A stretch of 64,000 bases of DNA from Orientallactaga sibirica (lineage: Eukaryota; Chordata; Mammalia; Rodentia; Dipodidae), in assembly GCA_036365145.1 (NCBI GenBank), contig JAEOAD010000982.1, positions 4,738,001-4,802,000 of the forward strand, read 5' to 3'. Position 1 is the first letter of the stretch; every line of letters begins with the position of its first letter. The notes beneath the pieces are model-generated. The model had not been told where the DNA came from, searched no databases, and saw only the letters and a list, made by a program, of their open reading frames with translations. Positions 55,178-64,000 of this stretch are shown one piece after another. The position numbers and the translations under genes are program-made.

Positions 55178-55346
55178 TTTTTTTTTTTTTTTTTTTTTTT
55201 TTGGTTTTTTTGAGGTAGGGTCTCACTCTAGTTCAGGCTGACTTGGAATTCACTATGTAGTCTCAGGGTGGCCTCGAACTCATGGAAATCTTCCTTCCTC
55301 TGCCTCCCAAGTGCTGAGATTAAAGGTGTACACTACCATGCCCGGC
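55178..55346 (-). mobile_element. B1-type SINE in the L1
   Basis: 22-T tail, TGAGGTAGGGTCTCACTCTAG and the end CATGCCCGGC. Flanks AGAGCCAAACG and AGAGCCAAATG form a TSD with one difference. Confidence 0.96.
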
Positions 55347-55639
55347 AAAGAGCCAAATGTTTTAAGGTTAGGCTTCATCCCAGCTTCTCCATGGCCCTTC
55401 TTACTAGACAATTCCCCCCTACTCCTGTTGAGGGTTATATCTTTTAGTCTACCCTCCAGGAGAAAGGTTTCTATGGTACTAATTCATTTTGGGTTTAGTT
55501 TTCTATGTATCTCCCCCAACCTCCCATTCCCCTCCCTCAAACCCTTGCATCCCTATTGTCTGGCTCTTAAGTTACCTGTCAGGTATGTCAGCAACTCAAG
55601 CTGTTCCATGTTAAGAACCACAGATGAAGGAAAACATGG

Positions 55640-56705
55640 CATATTTGTCTTTGTGTGAGTTCACTGAGTATGATCTGTTCCAACTCCGTCTATTTTCCTA
55701 CAAATTTCATTATGTCATTTTATCTTACTGCTGAGTAGAATTCCATTGTGTAAATGTACCACATCTTCATTATCCATTTGTCCAATGATGGGCACCTGGG
55801 TTGATTCCAGTTCTTAGCTATTATGAATTGAGCAGCTTCAAACATGATTGAGCAAACATCTCTGCCATAAAATGTGGAGAATTTAGGGTAAATGCCCAGT
55901 AGAGAAATAACTGGGTCTGTTGGTAGTTCTATATTCATCTTTTTCAGAAGTCTCCATATTGATTCCCATAGTGGTTGTACAAGTTTGCATTCCCACCAAG
56001 AGTGAATGAGGGTTCCTCTTTCCCTACATCCTCACCAACATTTATTGTCATTTGATTTTTTAATGATTGCCATCCTGACTGGAGTAAAGTGGAATCTCAT
56101 AGTTGTTTTAATTTTTATTTATTTCCCTGATGGTTAAGGATGTTCAAAATTTCCTTAAGTGACTATTAGCCATTTGTATTTCTTCTTTTGCGAAATGCTT
56201 ATTCAGTTCTCTGTTCCATTTTTGAGTGAGTTATTTGATTTTTTAAATTTATTTATTTGAGAGAGACAGATACAGAAATAGGCAGGTAGAGAGAATGGGC
56301 GTGCCAGGGCCTCCAGCCACTGCAAATGAACTCCAGATGCCTGTGCCCCCTTGTGCATCTGGCTTATGTGGGTCTTGGAGAATCAAGCCTCGAACCAGGG
56401 TCCTTAGGCTTCACAGGCAAGCGTTTAACTGCTAAGTCATCTCTCCAGCCCGATTTTTTTTTATTGATTAGTTTTTTGGAGTACTTTGTGGATTCTACAT
56501 TACTAGGCCTCTGTTAGTGGTATAGCTGGTGAAGATTTTCTTCCTTTCTGTGGGTAATCTATTGGCTCTGTTTGCCATTCTGTTTTCTTCCCTCTATTTT
56601 AGGGACTATTCTCTCCATGGCTTCTTACGTTTTCCAGACTTCTCAAGAGCATTGAAAAGGGACAGGCATCCTTCTCTTGTCCACAGGATCTTGATTTACA
56701 ATTGG
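55640..56705 (-). pseudogene. L1 ORF2 C-terminal remnant
   Basis: The carboxyl end of the L1 endonuclease/reverse-transcriptase protein is recognisable, but the reading frame is broken. An open piece at 55720-55938 includes KMWYIYTMEFYSAV, the equivalent of the conserved HTMEYYAAIK-like segment near the end of L1 ORF2. The reverse-transcriptase core and endonuclease are absent, and a SINE splits the region. No function expected. Confidence 0.8.
56231..56452 (-). mobile_element. tRNA-derived SINE in the L1
   Basis: GAGAGAGACAGATACAGAAAT segment, GCATCTGGCTTATGTGGGTC, ending AAGTCATCTCTCCAGCCC. GATTTTTT occurs on both sides. Confidence 0.95.
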
Positions 56706-56749
56706 AAACTAGGGAAGCTGAGTGTGTAATTGTCCTTCCCCCCTATTCA

Positions 56750-57293
56750 AATGCTGGGGTGCTAGCCCTACATTTTTACTGTATGAATGTGGGGACCAGA
56801 TAGCAGCCTCAGGTATTACCCTCAGGTATACCTCCTGCCACTTAAAAATATATATTTTATTTATATTATTACTTATTTGAGATAGAGAAAGAGGGAGGGA
56901 GGGGGAAGGGAGAGAGAGAGAGAGGGAGGGAGAGAATGGGTGCACCAGAGCTTCCAGCCACTGCAAACGAACTCCAGACGCATGTGCCCCCTTGTGAATC
57001 TGGCTTACATGGGTCCTGGAGAATTGAACTGGGATCTTTGGCTTTGTAGGCGAATGCCTTAACCTCTAAGCCATCTCTCCATCCCCCTCCTGCCCCTTTT
57101 TGAGACAGGATCTCCATTAGTGTGGAGCTTGCCTAATAGGCTAGACTTGCTGGCCAGAAGGTCTCAGGAATTCTGTGTTTCCATCTCCTCAGCACTGTGA
57201 TTACAAACTGACACCACCACATCCTGCTTTTAGACATAAGTTCTGGGGTTCAAACTTAGGTTCTCATGCTTATAAGGCAACACCATCTCTCCA
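56750..57293 (-). mobile_element. B4-like SINE, interrupted
   Basis: Left part CCAGATAGCAGCCTCAGG, right part from 57086 (TTTGAGACAGGATCTCC, CTAATAGGCTAGACTTGCTGG, CACCATCTCTCCACC head end). It is split by a tRNA-SINE. Confidence 0.8.
56840..57085 (-). mobile_element. tRNA-derived SINE in a B4
   Basis: GA/GGGA-rich segment at 56880-56936, CTGGCTTACATGGGTCCTGG, ending CCATCTCTCCATCC. TSD CCTCCTGCC is perfect at 56831-56839 and 57086-57094. Confidence 0.95.
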
Positions 57294-57310
57294 CCTCACC
57301 AATAGAATTT

Positions 57311-57321
57311 TTTTTTAATTT

Positions 57322-57392
<71 letters not shown>

Positions 57393-57580
57393 GGCGCGCC
57401 AGTGGCCTCCCAGCTGCTGTGAATGAACTCCAGTCACATGCGCCCCCTTGTGCACATGTTCAACATTGCACACTTGCATCACTTTTGCATCTGGCTAAAT
57501 GTGGGACCTCGAGATTCAAATGGGCCTTCTTAGGCTTCACAGGCAGACACCTTAACCACTAAACCATCTTTCTAGACCCC
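57311..57580 (-). mobile_element. tRNA-derived SINE, long form, with (CA)n(GA)n
   Basis: The tail-side segment has expanded into about 16 CA then 14 GA units (57324-57389). The long-form block reads GTGCACATGTTCAACATTGC. It is flanked by CCAATAGAATTT and CCAATTGAATTT. Confidence 0.95.
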
Positions 57581-57592
57581 CAATTGAATTTT

Positions 57593-57748
57593 TTTGTTGT
57601 TGTTGTTTTTGAGGTAGGGTCTCACTCTGGTCCAGACTGACCTGGAATTCACTATGTAGTCTCAGGGTGGCCTCGAACTCACGGAGATCCTTCTACCTCT
57701 GCCTCTCAAGTGCTAGGATTAAAGGCATGCACCACCATGCCCGGCATT
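57593..57748 (-). mobile_element. B1-type SINE in the TSD of the previous SINE
   Basis: Antisense B1 with a GTTGTTGTTG tail, ending CCACCATGCCCGGCA. It is flanked by CCAATTGAATTT (57581-57592) and CCAATCGAATTT (57749-57760). Confidence 0.96.
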
Positions 57749-57774
57749 CCAATCGAATTTTGGATGATACTCGA

Positions 57775-58062
57775 TGATGAGGCTTTGGAGGCAGTTGAAT
57801 GTCCAACCTTCATCACCATCACACTGGTGATTGGCTTTATCAGAAGAGGAAGAGAGGTCTCTCATCTCTTTTCACTATATGAAGACACAAAAAGAAATTG
57901 GCTATCTACAGGTAACTGGCCCTGGCGAGGATACAGCTAAGCTAATTTAACCTATACATTGGGCATTCAGCCTTCAGAATTGTTAGAAATGAATGTTTGT
58001 TGTATAAGCCACTAAGTTCATGGTGCTTTTTTATAGGAGCTCAGAAAGACTAACAGAGTAGT
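57775..58062 (+). mobile_element. Ancient MLT1-like LTR
   Basis: The end matches the mammalian MLT1 pattern: TTAGAAATGAATGTTTGTTG, ATAAGCCACTAAGTTCATGG, TATAGGAGCTCAGAAAGAC. The 5' boundary is unclear. Confidence 0.6.
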
Positions 58063-58375
58063 TTTCTAACAGCGCAGGAGTAGAACCCAGGGTCTCCTCC
58101 AATACATGCTAGGTGAGTACATAGCCACTGAGCCATGCCCTCAACCCTTCAAACCGATGTATACAGACACCTCAAAGCCCTGCATCATAGCCATATAGCT
58201 TCAGTATTTTATAATACAGTGCCCCAGGATAAGATGTATAGTTCTTCAAGTGCAGACTGACGAACTGTAAACTACACTTGGCCCTGATGCTTGTCAGACC
58301 ATCGACCAGCTGGATACTTTCCCAAATGATTTATAGTAAAGGGGAAGATAGAGGAGATGCTTTATATCCAAAAAG
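58063..58375. other. Unassigned DNA
   Basis: About 58078-58145 resembles a tRNA-like SINE head in antisense (ACTGAGCCATGCCCTCAACCC). The rest is unassigned. Confidence 0.45.
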
Positions 58376-58377
58376 TA

Positions 58378-58545
58378 GCCAGGTGTGGTGGTGCACGCCT
58401 TTATTCCCAGCACTTGGGAGGCAGAGGTAGGAGGATCACCATGAGTTCAAGGCCACCCTGAGACGACATAGTGAGTTCCAGGTCAACCTGGGCTAGAGTG
58501 AGACCCTACCTCGAAAAAAAACAAACAACAACAACAAAAAAGATA
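58378..58545 (+). mobile_element. B1-type SINE
   Basis: AGCCAGGTGTGGTGGTGCACG to GAGACCCTACCTCG with an AAACAAACAACAACAAC tail. Confidence 0.96.
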
Positions 58546-58614
58546 AGAAAATTCTACACAGAGGATTTATTTACTATTCCATATTTGAACAGATTTTGCA
58601 TTTCATTTTTTTAA

Positions 58615-58935
58615 CCTGTGCATGCATGTGTGATTATATATATATATATATAATTGTATATATCATCGACCTGTTTTTTGGACAGGTGCACATGGAGGCC
58701 AAAGGTTGATGCCACCAATGTTCCTTTATAGCTACCTATTTAACTCACCAATTTGCCTAATATATCCAACCCACCAGCTTTCCCCTATGTCCCTGTCTCC
58801 ATCTTCCCCAAGTGAAGGCTTTACTGGTGGGCTACTATGCCCAGCTGGCATTTACATGGATTCTGGGGATCTGAAGGCCAGTCCTCATACCTTCACAGAA
58901 GTGACCTTATCCACTGATCCATCCTCCCTGTCCCC
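58615..58935 (-). mobile_element. B4-like SINE with (TA)n
   Basis: TGCATGCATGTG start, (TA)n at 58637-58652, GCTACTATGCCCAGCTGGC, head end TGATCCATCCTCCC. Confidence 0.8.
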
Positions 58936-59217
58936 CATCTTTCATAGATTTTTGTGAAGTTGTATGTGAATTAAACGTGGGTTTGAGGGTAATGATTAAT
59001 TCCAAAGACTATAACAAAATAATTTATGTTAGAGCATTTTTCCTACTTCTTAAGTCTTTCTTAAAGGTAGAGCAAACATTTTTTATTCTATATAGTTAAC
59101 TTTTTCATCATATGATTAAACAATGCATATGATCTGGTGCTGTACGGAAATATATATTTGTAGTGGTAATAACATTTAAAAAATAAATATTTGTTTTTCA
59201 TTTAAAAATCAGATATT

Positions 59218-59390
59218 AGCAGGGCGTGGTGGTACACACCTTTAATCCCAGCATTCAGGATGCAGAGGTAGGAGGATCACCATGAGTTCAAGGCCACCCT
59301 GAGACTACATATGAATTCCAGGTCATCTTGGGATACAGTGGAGCCCTACCTTGAAAAACAAATAAAATAAAATAAAATAAAATAAAAATA
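59218..59390 (+). mobile_element. B1-type SINE
   Basis: GCAGGGCGTGGTGGTACACACC to GGAGCCCTACCTTG with a (AAAAT)n tail. Confidence 0.96.
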
Positions 59391-59418
59391 AGATATAACT
59401 TGTTTTGCCCTCTAGTTC

Positions 59419-59480
59419 TTCAGGATTTAAAAAATATTTTATTTTTATTTATTTGAGAGAGAGAGAGATACAGAAATAGG

Positions 59481-59529
<49 letters not shown>

Positions 59530-59684
59530 AGAATGGGGGCATTAGGGCCTCCGGCCACTGCAAACAAACTCCAGATGCATGCACTGCCTTGTGCATCTGG
59601 CTTATATGGGTACTGGGGAGTTGAACTGCGTCCTTTGGCTTTGCCGGCAAGCACCTTAAACGTGAAGCCATCTCTCCAGCCCCT
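59419..59684 (-). mobile_element. tRNA-derived SINE
   Basis: (GA)n segment at 59490-59528, CACTGCCTTGTGCATCTGG, ending GCCATCTCTCCAGCC. TSD CCTCTAGTTC is perfect at 59409-59418 and 59685-59694. Confidence 0.95.
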
Positions 59685-59694
59685 CCTCTAGTTC

Positions 59695-59992
59695 ATATGT
59701 GCACATGCAGGTGCACATATGTGTCAGGGGTGCCTGTGCATGTGTGCAGAGGCCAGCATTCTCATTTTCCTCAGGAGTACTGGTCACCTTTATTGACGCA
59801 GCTCTCTCATTGACCTAGTCAGGATACACTGGCTGGCCAGGGAGATTCACGCATCTTATATCCACCTCCCCAGTGCTGGGATTATAGTGATGCCACCATG
59901 CTTGACAATTGTATGTGCATTCTTTGGATGGAACTTAAGCCCTCATGCTTGTAAGGCAAGCACTTTTCTGACTGAGCTGTTTGCTTAATTCC
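59695..59992 (-). mobile_element. B4-like SINE
   Basis: CA/TG-rich start, CTCTCTCATTGACCTAGTC, CCAGTGCTGGGATTATAGTG, head GACTGAGCTGTTTGC. Confidence 0.84.
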
Positions 59993-61258
59993 TGATTGTA
60001 ATATTGTAAAAGATTATTCTTGATAATTGCCTTTAATTAATTTTAGTACTGGTTGAAAATGAAATGAAAGAAAATTTAGTGTTTCCCAAGCAGAACAGTA
60101 CTTTATCCTTAATCCTTTCCAGTGCACTCCAACCACTAAAGCTTGTTAGACAGATGAGGTCACTAATAAAGCTGGCAAGTTCCCTGGATGCAAAAGGTAA
60201 TGCATCCCATGTCCGCTATGGACTCAAGACTTACAGCTGCTTAGTTATTTGCATTAAAAGATGAAATGACATATGTGTGGAAGCCATTTTGAAAACTTGA
60301 ACAAAAAGTTTGGACTTTAATAAGCAAACTTACTGCAACAGACCTTCCTAGTGATAGATATTGAGAGATCCCAGAAGATTCTTTTGAGTGCCATGATTCA
60401 TACCATATAAATGCAAAAGATTTCTTCGTCATTTCAGCCAATGTTGCAGTGTGTTTGAGGAATAATGTGCTTCAGCCGTGAGTACAAAATATCAAAGGGA
60501 ACAGTCCTGGAAAAGGAAATCATTTTTGAAACCAAATGCTTATGTTGAATGAAGAAAAGATGAAAACCAAAACTCACCTCATCTGATGTACCTACTATTT
60601 GCAGATAGCCAATACTGATAATTTTCAGATGTGTCGATCAATCATTTTCAATACAATTCATTGTATTGAAGAGAGAGAACATGATGGTTTGCATTATATT
60701 CAATTCAGTTCTCTCTACAATAAAGTTCTTAGTCTGAGCGAAAATACCATTCCAAGCAATAGAATAGGATTAAACAGGTCTTTCCCTCTAGATTTCCTGA
60801 GTTGTCTCTGGGCAGTGTCGCCTAGTTATTGAAGAACAGTAACAGTCAGTATTTTCTTCATTAGTCACGGTAGCTTTATCCATAGAAATGGAATGCTGCA
60901 AAGATGGTTAGAAAAAGAAGTCTCTGACTTTTAACCATCGTCGTGCGTGGCTGAGCTTATAGGATATGCAGTTGAAGAAAATGCCTTCATGATGGGTCTA
61001 GTCACTGTCTTCAGGTGTTCATTCTTAGGAACCACAGTTTTAGGTGGCAAAGAAAGATACAAACATAAGGCAAGAGAAAGAGGCAAAGAAGAAGAAACAG
61101 AGGGAGGTGTGGCATAGAACTTATGGCTGCTAAGATGGTAGGCAGACAAAAAGACCTCTTTCATAAAGTGCCATAGAAGAAAAGCAAACCCAGAGTACAA
61201 AGGGAGTGTAGAAAGAAAGTGGAAGGGAGGTAGAGATGGGGAAGCTCCGTGCTCATCC
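59993..61258. other. Unassigned, repeat-poor DNA
   Basis: About 1.3 kb. The 127-codon minus frame at 60931-61314 enters the B1 and has no domain. A short hairpin (CAATACAA, loop, TTGTATTG) lies at about 60648-60667. No gene supported. Confidence 0.48.
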
Positions 61259-61272
61259 TGAAAGAGTAACTG

Positions 61273-61410
61273 CCGGGCATGGTAGTGCTCGGGAGGCAGA
61301 GGTAGGAGGATCACGGTGAGTTCGAGGCCACCCTGAGACTACATATTGAATTCCAGGTCAGCCTGGGCCAGAGTGAGACCCTACCTCAAAAAAAAAAAAA
61401 AAAAAAAAAA
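61273..61410 (+). mobile_element. B1-type SINE with internal deletion
   Basis: GCCGGGCATGGTAGTGCTCGG skips about 22 bases (the usual CACACCTTTAATCCCAGCA part), and the rest is intact. TSD AAAGAGTAACTG is perfect at 61261-61272 and 61411-61422, and the A tail is about 25 bases pure. Confidence 0.97.
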
Positions 61411-61477
61411 AAAGAGTAACTGTACAAGAAACTTCAGAGAATAGCAACTTGGTCTCCTCTGTTACATTGAAATCCCA

Positions 61478-61695
61478 CCTTCTTAGTTTCTTATCAGTGC
61501 TATAACAAACTATTGCAAGTCTAGTGGATTGAAACAACCCAGATTTATCATTTTAGGATGCTAGAGGTCAGAATTCTCCCTGAGGTAAAAATCCAAGTAT
61601 CAACACAGTGTAATTACTTCTAAGATGTCTGGGTGGGGAATCCCTTTCCTTGTCTTCTGTAGCTTCTAGGAGGCTGTGTGCTTCCTTTAGCTGGT
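61478..61695 (-). mobile_element. Ancient MaLR/MLT-type LTR remnant
   Basis: Antisense pattern: AGTGCTATAACAAACTATTGC, TAGTGGATTGAAACAACCC, GATGCTAGAGGTCAGAATTC, TGTAGCTTCTAGGAGGCTG, in the order known from mammalian MLT elements. Assignment from memory. Confidence 0.5.
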
Positions 61696-61787
61696 AGACA
61701 ATTCCTTCTTTATGGGCAAAAAAATGCCATCTTCATCTCTCTCTTACTCTATGCTGCCCCTCTTCCTCACCTTTTAAAGTATCTGTG

Positions 61788-61789
<2 letters not shown>

Positions 61790-61838
<49 letters not shown>

Positions 61839-62082
61839 GTGTGCTCCTTTGGGTGAGCACAAGAGCACATGTGAAGGTCAGTGGACAACTTTGGGTGTTG
61901 GTTCTTACCTTTCACCTTGCTTGATGCTGAATTTCTGGCCCACAAGCTTCTGGTAATTTTCCTGCCTCTATCTCTCACCTCACTGTAGGTGCACTGAGAT
62001 TACAAGTGTATACCACAATGTGCAAATTCTAGGCCTCATGTTTGCACAGCAAGCACTTTACCCACTGAACCAGCTCCCCAGG
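61790..62082 (-). mobile_element. B4-like SINE with (TG)n
   Basis: (TG)n of about 20 units at 61793-61835, GTGAAGGTCAGTGGACAAC, head end GAACCAGCTCCCCAGG. Confidence 0.9.
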
Positions 62083-62590
62083 CAACTTAACTTTTAAGGG
62101 TCCTATGACTGCATCAATCCAGGCATAATACAGAATCATCACCCATCTCAAAGTCCTTAATTTAATGACATCAAAAAGTTTCTTTTGATACATATTTACA
62201 GGATCCATGGGTTAGTATGAGAGCAACTTCAGAGGAAGGTTTATTCTGCTCGCTGAGTATGGGTTAATACAACAGAGAGAAGACACTATTCTATTTGAAA
62301 ATAGCCATTGCTCTATGGTTCCCACAATCCAAGCCAAGACAGTTAACTTCTTTTTTCAATGGGGAAATTTGTCAGGTGTCCAGATTAAGGTGAAGAGTTG
62401 TGACAAAATTGTACTGCTGGTCTGTCTGACTTGGAAATCCCTGGAAGGTATATCAAGATTCACATGAGGATACTAAATCCTTTAGGCCTGAGGATGACTT
62501 GATAATGAGTGGCATTCTAATTTTATAAATCTTTCAAAGGAAAATCCTTGAGTTTCACCTTACAACCTTGTTAAAATTCAGTTACTCTTG
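62083..62590. other. Unassigned DNA
   Basis: No recognised gene or repeat. Confidence 0.45.
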
Positions 62591-62591
62591 T

Positions 62592-62895
62592 TGATCTCAA
62601 TGGACACAGTGCTTTCCATACAAGATTAAATGCATAAGTTTGAATCCCCAGAACCCATGTAATAGGTGCTGTGGTGGGTATCTGTAGTCTCACCATGCCT
62701 ACAGTGTCAAGGGAGGCCGAGACAGGAGAATCCCCTGGAAACCTAGCAAATGCTGTGGTGGACAATGAAAGAGACTACCTCAGATAAAGTAGAAAGTGGG
62801 GACCAACATCTGAAGTTGTCCTCTGACATCTACAAGAATACTGTGGCTCTTGTGCATCTACATTCATACATAGGGACCTGAAAACACACCAAAAA
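62592..62895 (+). mobile_element. B4-like SINE
   Basis: GAATCCCCAGAACCCATGTAA, GGGAGGCCGAGACAGGAG, GTTGTCCTCTGACATCTAC. Confidence 0.85.
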
Positions 62896-63514
62896 TTCAA
62901 TAACTTAAACAAACTGTAATCCTTGATAGAGTTATTAAACTGAAAGAAAAGGTGATACTGAAATTATCTAAGGTGTGGAGAAGAAGGGAGGAAGGAAAAA
63001 GAATAGTGTCCTGGGTATGAAATAAAGGAACACCACAGGTGTCCAATGGCCATGGACTATCCTATCCATATGGCTGGATGAGGCTGGTACATTGTGGCAT
63101 GCTGCCAGAAGGGCATTTATTTAGAATAAATGTAAATTTTCCTTTTACTTCCATTGTTATCCTCAGGCTAGAGACTGAAGCTTAGTGAGACGTTCAATTA
63201 AAAAATGAAACATTCAGCAACATCTAGAGTGAATTATCTTTCCATGACTCCCATGAAGACACTTGGAGAGATAATTATGTGCAATTTGATGTCAAAATGA
63301 AACAAGCCAACAAGTTAATAGACACCTGTTTCAAAAATCTGAGTTCATTTTCCCTAATTAATAGGATAATCCGATGAGAATATTACCAATACATGATTTC
63401 TTCATACAGTAAAGTTCACCATTTAATTACAGAATAAAAAGACTTAAGTGGGAAAGTTATGTCATAACTTACTGCTTTCATGTTTAATTCTGCGAGTGGT
63501 AAAATCAATTACAG
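62896..63514. other. Unassigned, repeat-poor DNA
   Basis: About 600 bases without a named repeat. Candidate old unique sequence. Confidence 0.45.
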
Positions 63515-63516
63515 TT

Positions 63517-63724
63517 GGACAGGGAAGATGGCTCAGCAGCTAAGCCTCTTGCCTGCAAAGCCTAAGGACCAGAGTTTCATTCCCCAGTACCCATGTAAAG
63601 CCAGATGCACAAAGTGGTGCATTTGTCTGGAGTTTGCAGTGGCTGGAGGCCATGATATGCCTATTCTCTCTCTCTCTCTCTCTTCCTGCCTCTTTCTCTC
63701 TCTCTCTCAAATAAATAAATAAAA
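63517..63724 (+). mobile_element. tRNA-derived SINE
   Basis: GGGAAGATGGCTCAGCAGC, CATTCCCCAGTACCCATG, CT-rich half at 63665-63708, CAAATAAATAAATAAAAT tail. Confidence 0.95.
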
Positions 63725-63892
63725 TATTAAAATCCCTAACATTTATAATTAAAATGATCATGGAATTTTGTATCCATAGTGCTACTGCTTGTCAGTTGCC
63801 TAACAGTATCTAAAATGAGATCCATGCAAAACATTCCAAAGGTACCTTTTCTCAGTAGCCCAGTGTAGAATGAAAAATATTTCTGCATTCTG

Positions 63893-64000
63893 TGGAGTTG
63901 ACCCAGAAGGTAAGAATGCTTGCTGAGCAAGAATGAGGACCTAACTTTTATCACCAGCACCCATGTAAAAAGCTACGCATTGCCACACATGCCTTATAAC
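63893..64000 (+). mobile_element. B4-like SINE, cut by the window end
   Basis: tRNA-like head with AAGGTAAGAATGCTTGCTGAG, ATCACCAGCACCCATGTAAA. The element continues beyond the last base. Confidence 0.8.

Larger units (their letters stand above)
54062..56705 (-). mobile_element. Truncated L1 (LINE-1)
   Basis: In minus orientation the order is ORF2 end (56705 to about 55640), then a long 3' UTR to an A-rich tail at about 54062. A B1 (55178-55346) and a tRNA-SINE (56231-56452) are nested in it. The far end (GGGACAGGCATCCTTCTCTTG) resembles a more upstream part of L1, so there is probably an internal deletion. It is inactive. Confidence 0.82.

Noticed and set aside
60931..61314. 127-codon minus-strand frame
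   Set aside because: It enters the antisense B1 at 61273 and otherwise consists of low-complexity Ser/Leu/Pro-rich sequence.

Overview
This window looks like intergenic or deep-intronic DNA from a rodent. It has no credible protein-coding gene, RNA gene or CpG island. It is AT-rich and densely filled with transposable elements. Three short-element families dominate: a 7SL-derived B1-type SINE, a tRNA-derived SINE of about 200-270 bp (A-box-like TGGCTTAGCGG, pyrimidine-rich 3' part, AATAAATAAA tail), and B4-like composite elements with (CA)n tails. The tRNA-SINE sequence differs from murine B2. Together with the particular B1 form it suggests a jerboa-like (dipodoid) rodent such as Jaculus. 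That assignment is from memory of these repeats, not from a search.

Layout. 1-3.5 kb: B4 and B1 copies, a purine tract and a CA array. 3.5-6.6 kb: two related LTRs in inverted orientation, one broken by a B1 and a tRNA-SINE. 6.8-14.7 kb: scattered SINEs, a degenerate GATA-like region and an antisense MaLR LTR. 14.7-21.2 kb: LTR-rich, with two copies of a ~1.1-kb LTR family, MaLR-type LTRs (one with a perfect 5-bp duplication), a retroviral solo LTR and a MIR. 21.2-23.4 kb: mostly repeat-poor. 23.4-37.7 kb: SINEs, split microsatellites, L1 3' ends and more LTRs. 37.7-44.2 kb: relatively repeat-poor, with an LTR inserted in a B4 at 42.4 kb. 44.2-54 kb: B4 copies and an LTR carrying a 17-bp minisatellite between two copies of an older direct repeat. 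54-56.7 kb: an antisense L1 with a decayed ORF2 end. 56.7-64 kb: nested SINE insertions, an ancient MLT1-like LTR and B4 copies.

No genes work together here. What can be read is the order of insertions. Target-site duplications (TSDs) show which elements landed in which, and several copies look young because their TSDs of 10-19 bp are perfect. The long open frames are artefacts crossing repeats, with one uncertain exception on the minus strand near 52.4-52.9 kb. I found no convincing new biological system. The most informative items are a target sequence present three times around two successive SINE insertions (57.3-57.8 kb), the LTR inside a duplicated segment (46.4-47.2 kb), the inverted LTR pair (3.5-6.6 kb), and an apparent long subfamily of the tRNA-SINE.
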